The notes under the pieces are model-generated. The model saw only the letters and a program-made list of their open reading frames with translations, was not told the DNA's origin and did no database searches. Position numbers and translations under genes: made by a program. From Oscillospiraceae bacterium (GTDB lineage: Bacteria; Bacillota; Clostridia; Oscillospirales; QAMX01), in contig SVMB01000023.1 of NCBI GenBank assembly GCA_015067675.1, positions 1 through 41,320 on the forward strand: 41,320 nucleotides of DNA, in the 5' to 3' direction. This document shows positions 18,498 to 27,793 of this stretch, one piece after another (position 1 is the first letter of the stretch; every line of letters starts with the position of its first letter).

Positions 18498-19514
18498 ATG
18501 TGGACTGAAGAACGTCTGGACGCACTGATGACGCAGCCCAGCCCTGCGTTTGTGGAAGATATGAAGCGCATCGAGGGGGATATCATGATCCTGGGTGCCG
18601 GCGGCAAGATGGGCCCGACTCTGGCTCTGCTGGCGAAGAATGCCTGCAAGGCTGCCGGTATTGAAAAGACCATCTATGCCGTTTCCCGTTTCTCCGATCC
18701 GCTTGCCCGTAAGCTTCTGGAGGATGGCGGCGTCACCGTCATCAGCTCCGACCTCATGAAGCCCGGCGCTCTTGCCGAGCTGCCCGACTGCAAGAACATC
18801 ATCTACATGGCCGGCCGTAAGTTTGGTACCGACGGTCAGGAAGCCATGACCTGGGCTATGAATGCCTGGCTGCCCGCCCATGTTGCCGAGCGCTATCGCG
18901 GGTCCAACATCGTAGTTTTCTCCAGCGGCAACATTTATCCCATCGTTCCCGCTGCTTCCGGCGGCGCCACCGAGGAAACCCGTCCCGGTCCCATCGGCGA
19001 ATACACCCAGTCCGTGCTTGCCCGTGAGCGCTGCTTTGAGTATTCCGCTCTTGAGTACGGCACCAAGGTGCTGATGTTCCGCCTGAACTATGCCATCGCT
19101 CTGCGCTACGGCGTTCTGTACGATATCGCCTCCAAGGTCTACAACGGTGAGACCATCCGTCTGGAAAACGGCTGCTTCAACTGCATCTGGCAGGGTGACG
19201 CCAACGAAATCGCCATCCGCAGCCTGCTGTACTGCGACTCTCCCGCCACCAAGCTCAATGTCACCGGCCCCGAAATCATCAGCGTCCGCTGGGCTGCCAA
19301 GGAATTTGCCAAGCTCTTCGGCGTGGAAGCCAAGCTCGAGGGCGAAGAGAAGCCCGATGCTTACCTCGTCAACGCTGCCAAGTGCTTTGACCTGATGGGC
19401 TATCCCAACGTCAAGCTCGCCCAGATGGTGCGCTGGCAGGCTGAATGGATCCAGCAGGGCGGCCGTGCGCTCAACAAGCCCACTCATTTCGAAGAGCGCA
19501 AGGGCAGCTATTGA
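18498..19514 (+). CDS. NAD-dependent epimerase/dehydratase-like protein
   Basis: A 338-residue extended-SDR-like protein. The nucleotide-binding loop is ILGAGGKMGPTLA (residues about 31-43), preceded by an unusual 30-residue helical N-terminal extension. NIVVFSSGNIYP is the strand with the active-site Ser region. The expected YxxxK dyad appears altered: the aligned segment is GEYTQSVLARER, with no Lys four residues after the Tyr, so standard SDR acid-base chemistry is doubtful. NCIWQGDANEIAI resembles the sugar-binding region. With the DapA-family gene 53 bases downstream, a role in sugar-acid metabolism is likely but unproven. GGAGG at 18485-18489 fixes the start. Confidence 0.82.
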   Translation: MWTEERLDALMTQPSPAFVEDMKRIEGDIMILGAGGKMGPTLALLAKNACKAAGIEKTIYAVSRFSDPLARKLLEDGGVTVISSDLMKPGALAELPDCKNIIYMAGRKFGTDGQEAMTWAMNAWLPAHVAERYRGSNIVVFSSGNIYPIVPAASGGATEETRPGPIGEYTQSVLARERCFEYSALEYGTKVLMFRLNYAIALRYGVLYDIASKVYNGETIRLENGCFNCIWQGDANEIAIRSLLYCDSPATKLNVTGPEIISVRWAAKEFAKLFGVEAKLEGEEKPDAYLVNAAKCFDLMGYPNVKLAQMVRWQAEWIQQGGRALNKPTHFEERKGSY

Positions 19515-19567
19515 TTGGCCGTTGACATAATTCGTGTTCGAACCGATATCTGAAAGGATTTGTTATC

Positions 19568-20626
19568 ATGAGAGAAAAGGCTCTTGCCCTTCTGCGTGCC
19601 GGTACCGTGATTCCGGCCTTTCCCCTGACTCTGAATGCTGACCGTACCTTCAATGAGCGCCGTCAGCGCGCTCTGATCCGCTACTATCTGGACGCCGGTG
19701 TCGGCGGCCTGGCCGTTGCGGTTCATACCACTCAGTTTGCCATCCGTGATCCCAAGGTTGGTCTCTTTGAGCCCATCCTGAAGATTGCCATGGAAGAAGC
19801 CCGCAAGTGCGAGGAAAAGACCGGCCGTACCATCCTGATGATCGCCGGCTGCTGCGGTCCCACCGAGCAGGCGATCCGTGAAGCCGAGTTTGCCCGTGCA
19901 CAGGGTTACGACGCGGTGCTGCTGTCCACCGGCGGTCTGCCGGATTACTCCGAGGACGAGCTGCTGGCCCGTGCCGAGGAAGTGGGTAAGATCATGCCCA
20001 TCGTCGGCTTCTACCTCCAGCCCTCTGTCGGCGGCCGTATTCTCAGCTACGACTACTGGGCCAAGCTCTGCGAGAACAAGGCTGTTGTTGCCATCAAGGC
20101 CGCGCCCTTCAATCGCTACCATACCTTCAACGTCGTGCGCGCCGCGGCTCTCTCCAGCCGCGCCGACGAGATCACCCTCTACACCGGTAATGACGACAAC
20201 ATCATCCTCGACCTGCTCACCGAGTACCGCTTCGAGGTGGACGGCAAGGTCTATACCAAGCGTTTCGAGGGCGGTCTGCTGGGTCACTGGTCCATGTGGA
20301 CCAAGAACGTGGTCGATATGTTCCCCAAGCTCAAGGAAGCTGCCCATGCCAAGGAAATCCCGGCGGAGCTGCTTACCCTGTCTCAGGAAGTTACCGACTG
20401 CAACGCTGCGTTCTTTGATCCCGCCCACGGTTTCGCCGGCTGCATCCCCGGCGTCCACGAGGTTCTGCGCCGTCAGGGCCTGATGGAAGGCATCTGGTGC
20501 CTGGATCCCGAGGAGACCCTGTCTGAGGGTCAGGCCGAGGAGATCGACCGCGTGTACAAGATGTATCCCCACCTCAATGACGACGAGTTCGTTGCCGCCA
20601 ATCTGGAGCGTTGGCTGTCTGAGTAA
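19568..20626 (+). CDS. DapA-family (dihydrodipicolinate synthase-like) aldolase
   Basis: A 352-residue TIM-barrel protein of the class I pyruvate-type aldolase superfamily. TVIPAFPLTLNADRTFNE is the N-terminal strand region, GFYLQPSVGG carries the Tyr of the YxxP motif, and Lys in VVAIKAAPFNRY is the probable Schiff-base lysine. It is about 55 residues longer than DapA, mainly after the barrel, and the pyruvate-binding GxTGE motif is replaced around GLAVAVHTTQFA, so it is not a true dihydrodipicolinate synthase. Such relatives act on keto-deoxy sugar acids. It is co-transcribed with the epimerase-like gene; GAAAGGA precedes ATG. Confidence 0.83.
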   Translation: MREKALALLRAGTVIPAFPLTLNADRTFNERRQRALIRYYLDAGVGGLAVAVHTTQFAIRDPKVGLFEPILKIAMEEARKCEEKTGRTILMIAGCCGPTEQAIREAEFARAQGYDAVLLSTGGLPDYSEDELLARAEEVGKIMPIVGFYLQPSVGGRILSYDYWAKLCENKAVVAIKAAPFNRYHTFNVVRAAALSSRADEITLYTGNDDNIILDLLTEYRFEVDGKVYTKRFEGGLLGHWSMWTKNVVDMFPKLKEAAHAKEIPAELLTLSQEVTDCNAAFFDPAHGFAGCIPGVHEVLRRQGLMEGIWCLDPEETLSEGQAEEIDRVYKMYPHLNDDEFVAANLERWLSE

Positions 20627-20638
20627 ATTTTGCAACTG

Positions 20639-20674
20639 AAAAAGCCGCTGTGACTGCTGTCACAGCGGCTTTTT
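20639..20674. terminator. Bidirectional terminator between converging operons
   Basis: A 16-bp perfect stem (20639-20654 with 20659-20674), TGCT loop, with A5 and T5 ends. It closes the epimerase/aldolase operon (plus) and the five-gene sugar operon (minus), whose last stop codon is four bases away. Confidence 0.9.
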
Positions 20675-20677
20675 GTG

Positions 20678-22660
20678 TTACTTCGTCAACAACCGTACCC
20701 GCTCAAGGTTCACATACTTGACTTCGCCCTCGGGTTTGTCAAATTCAAAGCGAATCCGGCGGATTTCGCCTTCAGGAAGATCCTCGAAGAACACACGGCG
20801 GCGAACCCAGCCGTTTCCGAGGCTTTCTTCATCGGAAAAGACCAGCAAAACCTCATCATCCTCTGTTTCCAGCGCTAACGAGGTCGTGACACCTCCTGCG
20901 TTGTACAGGTCAACGCTGAGTCCTGCGTACTTCCGCAGATCCAGACGGTTATATTTGTACGCGCTGACGCTGACGCCGAGATCGGCACTGCCGTCCTCAC
21001 TCATGACGCGCAGACTTGCCTCGGACGAACGGGTGAACGCTACGTCGTGGCAAATTTCGCTGCCGGGAAGCGCTTTCCAGACGGGACGGAAAAATACATC
21101 CTGCCAGGTGATCTCGACAGTCTGGAAAACCCAGACGGCATTGCAGGCGGAATCGTACCAGGGACGGGCTTCGATCTCAAGACGATGTTCGGTGTCGGTG
21201 AAGAAGGGAAGAAGCGGATACTCGCCGGCGAAAAGATTGGCCATGGGTTCACCGGACTGGACGGCGTAGGCTGCATGCACAGGCTCCGCAATCTCGTCAC
21301 ACCAGACTTCCATCGTATCCGGCGCAGTGATTCGGCACGCGGCGGGGAGATAATTGCCGTCACTGCCTGCCACATACAGACAACGGGGATGGCATCCATC
21401 CACACGCAGACCGCTGCCCACGTCACAGAAGCGAAGCTGCAGATGATTGCCCGACTGCTCGCAGGAGATGAGTCGTCCGGGAGCAGTCTGCCCTTCCTCG
21501 CCGTAGACACGCACGGCGGCAAGCCGTGCCATGCGCACCGCCTGCTCGTACTTGGGGGCGGGATGGATCGGATGATTGACGGGATGCCAGGGATTGACAT
21601 CCTCATGTGCGACCCAGGTGGGCTTGAGATCGCCGATGGGCATGACGGCAAACTTATCGGGAGCTTCGAGCGCTGTGTCGATGAATGCCTGGTTGAGATA
21701 GCCCATGCTGCACTCACCGGACTCGCCGTAGGTCCAGGGATAGATCAGCGACGAGATCATCAGGAAGTCATTCGGATGGGCGGCAAAGCGCTCGCAGTAG
21801 ACCTTGTAATAAAAACGCAGGCAGTCGGCATAGATGCGGTTGACATACTCGCTGCCGCATTCGTTTTCACCCTGATACCAGATGATGCCGCGCACTTTGC
21901 AGCCGGTGACAGGGGCGATGCGCATATTGTACTGGGAGCAGCACTGCTGGAAATTGGGGCTGTCCGACGGATTCCATTTCTTACGCTCCGGATAACGATC
22001 GATGCGGCGCAGGAGGGCAACCATCGCGGGATCGGCATCGATGGCATCCTTGGGCAGATAGGTGCGCAGCGGAACGCCGCCGTGGGAGAGATTGAGAAAA
22101 CCGATGGGGACATCGCGCTTTTCGTTGAGCAGGGGATAGAGCTCAGCGCAGAACTTCAGAGCCATGGCTGAGACATGATAGAGCCGGTCGCGATTGTCGG
22201 ATTCCAGCCATTCGCCGTTGCAGAAATAGTCCGGATCCCAGGGGGGCGAGTTTGAGTCGGTGTATACGTTGGGCAGACTATTGTAGACGCGGATCTTCAT
22301 GCTGTGAATAAGCTCCAGCAGCGCTTCTTTGTCGTTCATGAAGATGTTGGGCATCTGCATGTTGGACTGACCGGAGGCAAGCCACAGCTCACCGAAGAGG
22401 ATGTCTGCAAGTTCGATGGTGTCCGTACCGTCGGAGACGGTGAGGGTGTAGGCGTCAAAGGATGCTTCCGGCGTGGTGATTTCAGCGCGGAAGAAGCCGT
22501 CCTCGCCTGCAGTATCGCAGCCCGCGGCGGCGATGCTGCCGTCAGGCGCACGCAGTGTTGCGCAGACATTGGCACCGGGGACACTCATGCCGCTGACAAC
22601 CAGCGGGGCATCTGCCTGAAAGAGCGCGTGAGAAGCAAAAACAGTGGTGAGTTTCAGCAT
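20678..22660 (-). CDS. SGNH-type sialate O-acetylesterase-like protein
   Basis: A 660-residue protein of the SASA/DUF303 family. The N-terminal domain (residues 1-90) is an Ig-like sandwich (LFQADAPLVVSGMSVPGA). The SGNH hydrolase core starts at ELWLASGQSNMQMP with the nucleophile Ser in GQSNM; block III/Gly-Asn equivalents lie around GIIWYQGENECGSEY, and the Asp/His pair is likely in DVNPWHPVNHP. A C-terminal carbohydrate-binding-like beta sandwich of about 200 residues follows. No signal peptide is seen with ATG 22660, chosen for AGGTA upstream, so deacetylation of imported glycans or oligosaccharides is likely. Last gene of the operon. Confidence 0.85.
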   Translation of the reverse strand: MLKLTTVFASHALFQADAPLVVSGMSVPGANVCATLRAPDGSIAAAGCDTAGEDGFFRAEITTPEASFDAYTLTVSDGTDTIELADILFGELWLASGQSNMQMPNIFMNDKEALLELIHSMKIRVYNSLPNVYTDSNSPPWDPDYFCNGEWLESDNRDRLYHVSAMALKFCAELYPLLNEKRDVPIGFLNLSHGGVPLRTYLPKDAIDADPAMVALLRRIDRYPERKKWNPSDSPNFQQCCSQYNMRIAPVTGCKVRGIIWYQGENECGSEYVNRIYADCLRFYYKVYCERFAAHPNDFLMISSLIYPWTYGESGECSMGYLNQAFIDTALEAPDKFAVMPIGDLKPTWVAHEDVNPWHPVNHPIHPAPKYEQAVRMARLAAVRVYGEEGQTAPGRLISCEQSGNHLQLRFCDVGSGLRVDGCHPRCLYVAGSDGNYLPAACRITAPDTMEVWCDEIAEPVHAAYAVQSGEPMANLFAGEYPLLPFFTDTEHRLEIEARPWYDSACNAVWVFQTVEITWQDVFFRPVWKALPGSEICHDVAFTRSSEASLRVMSEDGSADLGVSVSAYKYNRLDLRKYAGLSVDLYNAGGVTTSLALETEDDEVLLVFSDEESLGNGWVRRRVFFEDLPEGEIRRIRFEFDKPEGEVKYVNLERVRLLTK

Positions 22661-22691
22661 GACATCGTACCTGCTTTCGATGAAGTGATAA

Positions 22692-25262
22692 TCAGACCAT
22701 CCAGCGCATACCGCCGGTGAGACCGGTGGCGGGAATAGCCAGATAGGCCGAAAAACGGTCGCGGATAGCGTTGGCGAGGGTGTTGGATACCTCAATCACC
22801 AGCTCATTCTTACCGTCGCGCAGTGCATCGGTGAGCTCGTAGCGGTAGGGAGTGCATACCCGTGTGCCAAGATCAATGCCGTTGCACCAGAGGTGGGAGG
22901 TTTGTCCGACCTCGCCTAGGTCAAGCGCCAGTCTGGCAGCGGCAGGCGCGTCGGCACGATCAAACGTGCAGGTGTAGCGCACGCGGCCGGAAAACTCCGG
23001 CATATGATCGATGCCTGTCAGGCTGAACAGAGCGTCAGCGGAGACGTTTTCGGCATAGAGCGTGAAGTGTTCCATGTCAGTGTAGGGGGCAGTCTCGATG
23101 CGGAAGGAAAAAGCGGGCGCGGAAGAAGCCGTCCAGTTCTTAACCGCAGGCAGGGATGCAGCGGCATCACGGTCAAAGACTGCGATCACGGACTGACGGG
23201 GCGCCAGCGTGAGGGCAAGCCTGCCATCGGGCGCGCTGACGGCGCACACGCTGTCATTGAGGAGATCCAGCATCACGGCAGTGCCGCAGGCGCCGGTGAG
23301 GGTGACGGTGGTATCGACGCCGTCGGTGACGGACTCGTTGGAGAACATATACACTTCGGCATCGTCTGCGGTGTAGTGGCAGATGCGCAGCTTTGGATAA
23401 GCGCCCTCTACGGTGATGTCGGGGACAAAGAGTTCCTCGAGGGCAGACAGCAGTGACGCGGGTTCTGCATCCACACCCAGTCGGATCACAGGCAGCCCGG
23501 CTGACTGCAGCGCTGCCAGCGCCTGCTCAAGCTTTGCGGGAAGGACAACAGCCGCTGGCACGATCAGCACACGGTAGATCTGCTTTCCCACGCAGAGGCA
23601 GCCGTTTTCAACACGTGCCGGGAATACACGGGAGCCGGAATCATCGGTAAAGCAGTCGGCGGGGAGGATGTCAAAGTCGATGTGGGCATCGTAGAGGAGC
23701 TTTGCCGGTACCTGCGTGAGCATCGCATTGCCGTCCAGATTCATCCATTCGGCGTCGGCATGGTAGAGAATGGCAGCGTCTGCACGGTGAGTGCCGCCGG
23801 TGAGCAGATGGGAAACGCAGTTTGCATACTTCATCAGTCTTGAATAGCCTTCAAACTGGGGATCAAAGCCCTTCACGCCAAAATGCGGCGGACAGTCGGG
23901 GTCTGGGAACGCAGGAGAGAAGGCATGCGGCACGAAATGATTGACGCCGCGCACCAGCAGATAGTCCAGCAGCCACTTCATCACAGGCGTTCCCTCGGCC
24001 CAGCCGTAGGCGCCGAACACCTCGCACATGGCACGGCCTTCCATCTGGGTGCCGATGTGGGCGTAGGAGGAGGCAAGCTTTGCCAGCACGTAGTCAAAGA
24101 ATGCCGGGTCTGCATCGCAGCCAAAGGAGCTGGCGGAGTGGATGTAGTCGGACATGCCAGGGATAATCTGGTGCAGGACGATGTCCATGCCGCTCATATG
24201 CTGACCGTCCAGCGCACGGAAATAATGACCGGCGCTGCAGCCAAGACGGGCATGGGCATTCATGTCCTCGATGATGTGACCGATGTACTGCACGCCATGT
24301 GCCAGACACCAGTCGCCAAGCTGGCGGGTGAAGCAGTCTCGGTAGAGCTTTGTCACGGCATCCATGTAGGCGTGACGCACGATTTCGGTCACACCCTCCT
24401 GCTCAAACCAGAGCGCAGGCAGACAGGCTGCGGCGTCAAAGCCGAGAGAAGCCGTCATCATATCCGGAATAGCGTCGTTCCAGGGCAGCGCCAGACCCGG
24501 CATGCCAACCCGGCGGTTGTACATACCCAGATCCCGGGAGTGTGTGCGGTACCAGTCGTTGCCAAGGGAGGGTTCATCGGAGAAAAAGCCGACGATGGTG
24601 CTGCCGAAGTAATCGGCATAATGGGCAAAATGAGGCTCATAAACCGCATCGATCAACACACGAACAGATTCGGGATTGAGCATGTCGATGTAGTCGGGAT
24701 GCCTGCTTCCTTCGCGGGTTTTGAAGAGGAAAAACACACGCCAGCAGCCTTCCGGCAGCGAAAAGTGCAGAAAATGTCCCTTTACGTTGCCGGTCAGACA
24801 GACAGGACGGTTTTCGCAGACCTCACCCACACCCGTGCGGGGATAAGCGTAGGCGCAGATCAGATGCTGGCCGTCTTTTTCCTCCACGGTCAGCATGGCG
24901 TCCTTCAAGGGACCCATCACATCAACATGACGTTCGATGAGCTGCCACGGACGAAGCTCGGGATGATACTTTGCGATATGTCCCACGGCATGGCCGGTGG
25001 GGAAGTGATCATCGTCCAGAATCCAGACCTTCATGCCGCGCTTTTTGGACTCTTCCAGGATCAGATCCATATCGCGCCACCAGGTTTCGCCGCAGAAATC
25101 TTTATGCGGACGGGACTCCACGCACAGTGCCCGGGCGCCGCTGGCGTATATGCGTTCCACTTCTTCGGGGATGGTTTCATAATGATCACCGTGCTGCCAG
25201 TAGAAGGGCAGCATGTAGTTGGCTTCCTGTCCTGAAAGGACATCATGCAGACGAGCGTACAT
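22692..25262 (-). CDS. Putative glycoside hydrolase, GH106-like (rhamnosidase-related)
   Basis: An 856-residue protein, no signal peptide. The N-terminal TIM barrel includes LPFYWQHGDHYE, ALCVESRPHKDF, GMKVWILDDDHFPTGHA and, near residue 210, STIVGFFSDEPSLGN, where Glu is a candidate catalytic acid as in GH106/GH2-like clan barrels. The C-terminal part has a jelly-roll ligand-binding fold (GEVGQTSHLWCNGIDLGTR, then ELTDALRDGKNELVIEV). These features match the large group of gut-bacterial proteins annotated as GH106-related. Activity and substrate are unverified. ATG 25262 is fixed by AGGAGG; the SASA gene starts 31 bases downstream. Confidence 0.72.
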   Translation of the reverse strand: MYARLHDVLSGQEANYMLPFYWQHGDHYETIPEEVERIYASGARALCVESRPHKDFCGETWWRDMDLILEESKKRGMKVWILDDDHFPTGHAVGHIAKYHPELRPWQLIERHVDVMGPLKDAMLTVEEKDGQHLICAYAYPRTGVGEVCENRPVCLTGNVKGHFLHFSLPEGCWRVFFLFKTREGSRHPDYIDMLNPESVRVLIDAVYEPHFAHYADYFGSTIVGFFSDEPSLGNDWYRTHSRDLGMYNRRVGMPGLALPWNDAIPDMMTASLGFDAAACLPALWFEQEGVTEIVRHAYMDAVTKLYRDCFTRQLGDWCLAHGVQYIGHIIEDMNAHARLGCSAGHYFRALDGQHMSGMDIVLHQIIPGMSDYIHSASSFGCDADPAFFDYVLAKLASSYAHIGTQMEGRAMCEVFGAYGWAEGTPVMKWLLDYLLVRGVNHFVPHAFSPAFPDPDCPPHFGVKGFDPQFEGYSRLMKYANCVSHLLTGGTHRADAAILYHADAEWMNLDGNAMLTQVPAKLLYDAHIDFDILPADCFTDDSGSRVFPARVENGCLCVGKQIYRVLIVPAAVVLPAKLEQALAALQSAGLPVIRLGVDAEPASLLSALEELFVPDITVEGAYPKLRICHYTADDAEVYMFSNESVTDGVDTTVTLTGACGTAVMLDLLNDSVCAVSAPDGRLALTLAPRQSVIAVFDRDAAASLPAVKNWTASSAPAFSFRIETAPYTDMEHFTLYAENVSADALFSLTGIDHMPEFSGRVRYTCTFDRADAPAAARLALDLGEVGQTSHLWCNGIDLGTRVCTPYRYELTDALRDGKNELVIEVSNTLANAIRDRFSAYLAIPATGLTGGMRWMV

Positions 25263-25290
25263 AAACAGGTTTCCTCCTGCTATCCTGAAT

Positions 25291-25995
25291 TTACAGCGGT
25301 TCGACAATCTGGGATGTGCCCCAGACGGTCATTTCTTCGACCACGACGCCGCGGGGCTGGTTGGCAGCGTAGAAAACAGCGTTTGCAATGTCCTCGGGGG
25401 AGATGGACTGCTCGACCTCACCGATGCCGGCGCTTTTCTGGAAGTCCGTGCTGACGGAGGCCGGGATGATGCAGGTGGCGCGTACGCCGTAGGGCTGCAG
25501 CTCCACATAGAGGCCCTTGGTGAAGTTGAGAACACCTGCCTTGGCTGCGGCGTAGACCGACCAGCCTCCCCAGCAGTGACGGGCGCAGACAGAGGACAGA
25601 TTGATGATGATGCCGTCGCCCTGGGCTTTCATAACCTCGCCGAAGAGCTGGGAACCGTAGATGACACTGGTGAGATTGGTGGCGATGGTGCGGTCGATGG
25701 TATCGCGGGTCTGGTCAACGGTGTCCACGATGCTGACTCCGGAGCCTGCGTTGTTGACGAGAACGTCCACACGGCCGTATTTGCCCATTACATAGGCTTT
25801 CAGCTCCATCCAGGCGTCATAATCGGTGACGTCGATGACAAAACCGTCGTCAAAGCCGTATTCATTGATCACCCTTCTGACTTTTTCGGGATTGCGGGAG
25901 GCTGCGATGACAATATCACCGTTTTCCTTGAATTTGCAGGCCGCCTGCAGGCCAAAGCCGCTGGTGGCGCCGGTGATGATGACGATTCGGTTCAT
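25291..25995 (-). CDS. Short-chain dehydrogenase/reductase
   Basis: A 234-residue classical SDR. The cofactor loop is TGATSGFG; ASRN after the second strand (Arg) suggests NADPH preference; NNAG, the catalytic Ser in INLSSV, and YAAAK (catalytic Tyr/Lys) are intact. The substrate is probably a sugar or sugar-acid derivative from the same operon. ATG 25995 is chosen over GTG 26004 because GAGGTG, six bases before the ATG, is the only ribosome binding site and overlaps the GTG. Confidence 0.9.
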   Translation of the reverse strand: MNRIVIITGATSGFGLQAACKFKENGDIVIAASRNPEKVRRVINEYGFDDGFVIDVTDYDAWMELKAYVMGKYGRVDVLVNNAGSGVSIVDTVDQTRDTIDRTIATNLTSVIYGSQLFGEVMKAQGDGIIINLSSVCARHCWGGWSVYAAAKAGVLNFTKGLYVELQPYGVRATCIIPASVSTDFQKSAGIGEVEQSISPEDIANAVFYAANQPRGVVVEEMTVWGTSQIVEPL

Positions 25996-26049
25996 ACGTT
26001 GCACCTCACAGTCTGTAATTGTGGGAGTCTGTAGAGAAGAACGGGCAGA

Positions 26050-26892
26050 TTACAGCGGATAAGGCTGTCCGAGACGGGGCGCGGTCACATCACAGTCGGG
26101 AAGCTTGGCAACCAGGCTGTCGCGGACAAGACCGGCATGGGTGTAGGTCCACATTTCGTGGAGCGGACGGCCGATTTCATAGAGATGGCCGCAGTAGACG
26201 GTATCGGGGGTAAAGGACGATGCAAAGGCCGTCAGCTCGGAGAGCCAAGGCTCGCAGGGGAAATTGAGTGCGTTGCCGCGGCCGAGCCAGATATGCAGAA
26301 ACATCGTGTCCACATGACCGACCTGCGCGTAGAGGTCGGTCTCATAATTGCGAACGTCACCGGGGAAGAAGATGCGTTTTCCGTCTCCTTCGGCGATAAA
26401 CCCAACCTCGGGAACGCCGTGACCATCCTTTCCCATATGCGGCGCTTCCAGCGTCGTGAAGGAGAGCTCTCCGATGCTGAATCGATCACCGTAGGCAAGC
26501 CAGACGATCTGATCGTCCGTCAGCCCCGTGGCATAGACTTTTTCCTGATCCAGAAATGCCGGAAGGTAGACTTTCACCGAAGAACCGGCGACGGCTTTGA
26601 GAACCTCGGGGTCGAAATGATCGGAATGACTGTGGGTGACGATGAGCGCGTCGAGGGAGGCAAGATCCTTTGCAAGCCGGGACTCGATCTGCTCACGGAT
26701 CCAGGACATGCGAAACTGCAGATCGATGCCGATGCGCCTGCTGCCCCAGCGCAGCAGGTAGGACGAGGGGCCGGTATACCAGACGCAGCGATCGTAATTG
26801 CCGGAGCTAAGCTGATCAAAGCTGTGCCCCCAAACCTGATGATAACGGGTACGATACGCGCCGATGGCGGCGTCCTTCCATTCTTCACGCAT
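26050..26892 (-). CDS. MBL-fold hydrolase, UlaG-like
   Basis: A 280-residue protein with the metal motif HSHSDHF (about residue 86), the later Asp strand IFFPGDVRN, and His in VYCGHLYEIGRP. The order of elements is like that of the UlaG/L-ascorbate-6-phosphate lactonase branch, which opens sugar lactones. This fits a sugar operon but the substrate is inferred only from context. Its start codon overlaps the end of the isomerase gene by eight bases, indicating translational coupling. Confidence 0.82.
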   Translation of the reverse strand: MREEWKDAAIGAYRTRYHQVWGHSFDQLSSGNYDRCVWYTGPSSYLLRWGSRRIGIDLQFRMSWIREQIESRLAKDLASLDALIVTHSHSDHFDPEVLKAVAGSSVKVYLPAFLDQEKVYATGLTDDQIVWLAYGDRFSIGELSFTTLEAPHMGKDGHGVPEVGFIAEGDGKRIFFPGDVRNYETDLYAQVGHVDTMFLHIWLGRGNALNFPCEPWLSELTAFASSFTPDTVYCGHLYEIGRPLHEMWTYTHAGLVRDSLVAKLPDCDVTAPRLGQPYPL

Positions 26893-27673
26893 TACGGTAG
26901 GCCTCCTTCAAAGCAGTCAGTGCGCTGAGCAAGCCCTCCTTGGGCGACATGACGGATGAAAAGCGGGGGAAATCCAGTTCCAGATTATAAACGCCCTGAT
27001 ATCCCGCATCCTCCAGCGCACGAATATAACGGCGCATGGGAAGATTATCATCAGAAGGCGGAAAGTGGGTCGTGTGGGTGACGCCGTGGATGTGGGTGTG
27101 GATAACCCGGCTGAGAAATTCCCGGGTGGGCATACAGTCGGGTACACCCGCCTGGGAGACGTTCCAGTAGAAATGACCCCAGTCCCAGCAAAGCCCCTGA
27201 TCGGGAGAAGCGGCATTGGCAATGGAGAGGACCCCTGCGGTGCTCATGCCCTGATGGGGTGGGAGCCTGCGGCGGTTATTCTCCAGAGCAAAGCGGAAGT
27301 TGGGATGACGGAGGTCCTGCAGCATGAAAGCAGTCTTTTCAATATTGGCCGTATGGACGGTAATGGTGTAGCATTCCTGTAAATCGGCAGCCAGAAGATC
27401 ACGGAAGGGAGCGAGGAACGTCTCACGGTCGTAGAGGGAACCGTGGATGGTGACTTCCAGACCGGTGGCGCGGCAGGCGCGCACGGCGTTCAGCACATCG
27501 GCGGGATCGGCGCCGGTGCGTACCGTGCGCAGCTCGATGGATTTAACACCCTTGAGGCGCAGACCATACAGCAGATCGCGTACCGTACCGTATTCTTCCA
27601 TCAAAGAGAGCTGTTCGGCTCCCGTGGGTTTGCCGCAAACGAGTGCAAAGGGCAGGGAAACGCCTAATTTCAT
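26885..27673 (-). CDS. Sugar phosphate isomerase/epimerase-like TIM barrel
   Basis: A 262-residue xylose-isomerase-like (AP_endonuc_2) TIM barrel. Metal and substrate residues are suggested by SIELRTV, VTIHGSLYD, FALENNRRR (Glu), GLCWDWGHFYWN (Asp/His), THIHGVTHT (His pair) and YNLELD (Glu). It is the promoter-proximal gene of the five-gene sugar operon. ATG 27673 starts the conserved MKLGVSLP strand; the ribosome binding site is weak (GGTG). Exact substrate unknown. Confidence 0.83.
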   Translation of the reverse strand: MKLGVSLPFALVCGKPTGAEQLSLMEEYGTVRDLLYGLRLKGVKSIELRTVRTGADPADVLNAVRACRATGLEVTIHGSLYDRETFLAPFRDLLAADLQECYTITVHTANIEKTAFMLQDLRHPNFRFALENNRRRLPPHQGMSTAGVLSIANAASPDQGLCWDWGHFYWNVSQAGVPDCMPTREFLSRVIHTHIHGVTHTTHFPPSDDNLPMRRYIRALEDAGYQGVYNLELDFPRFSSVMSPKEGLLSALTALKEAYRNA

Positions 27674-27705
27674 AATCAGCACCAGCCTTGTATATAGATA
27701 CATCT

Positions 27706-27714
27706 ATTATATCA
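27706..27714 (-). promoter_or_regulatory. Extended -10 promoter of the sugar operon
   Basis: Minus strand TGATATAAT (TGn plus TATAAT at 27706-27711), 33 bases before ATG 27673. The -35 is poor; TTGTAT at 27731-27736 has a 19-base spacer. Extended -10 promoters need little -35 contact. Confidence 0.6.
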
Positions 27715-27739
27715 CAGCTTTTACAGCCATACAAGAAAG

Positions 27740-27773
27740 AAGCTGACCGTATTTTCATACGGTCAGCTTCTCA
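27740..27773. terminator. Terminator after the carAB-dapF operon
   Basis: A 14-bp perfect stem (27740-27753 with 27760-27773). On the minus strand it is followed by TTCTTG, a weak U tract, 20 bases after the carB-dapF stop. Confidence 0.75.
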
Positions 27774-27793
27774 AGTATCAAATGGGGACAGAC

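Noticed and set aside
19568-20626. dapA (lysine synthesis) to match the DapF domain
   Set aside because: The protein lacks the DapA pyruvate motif and is too long; the neighbouring gene suggests sugar-acid metabolism.
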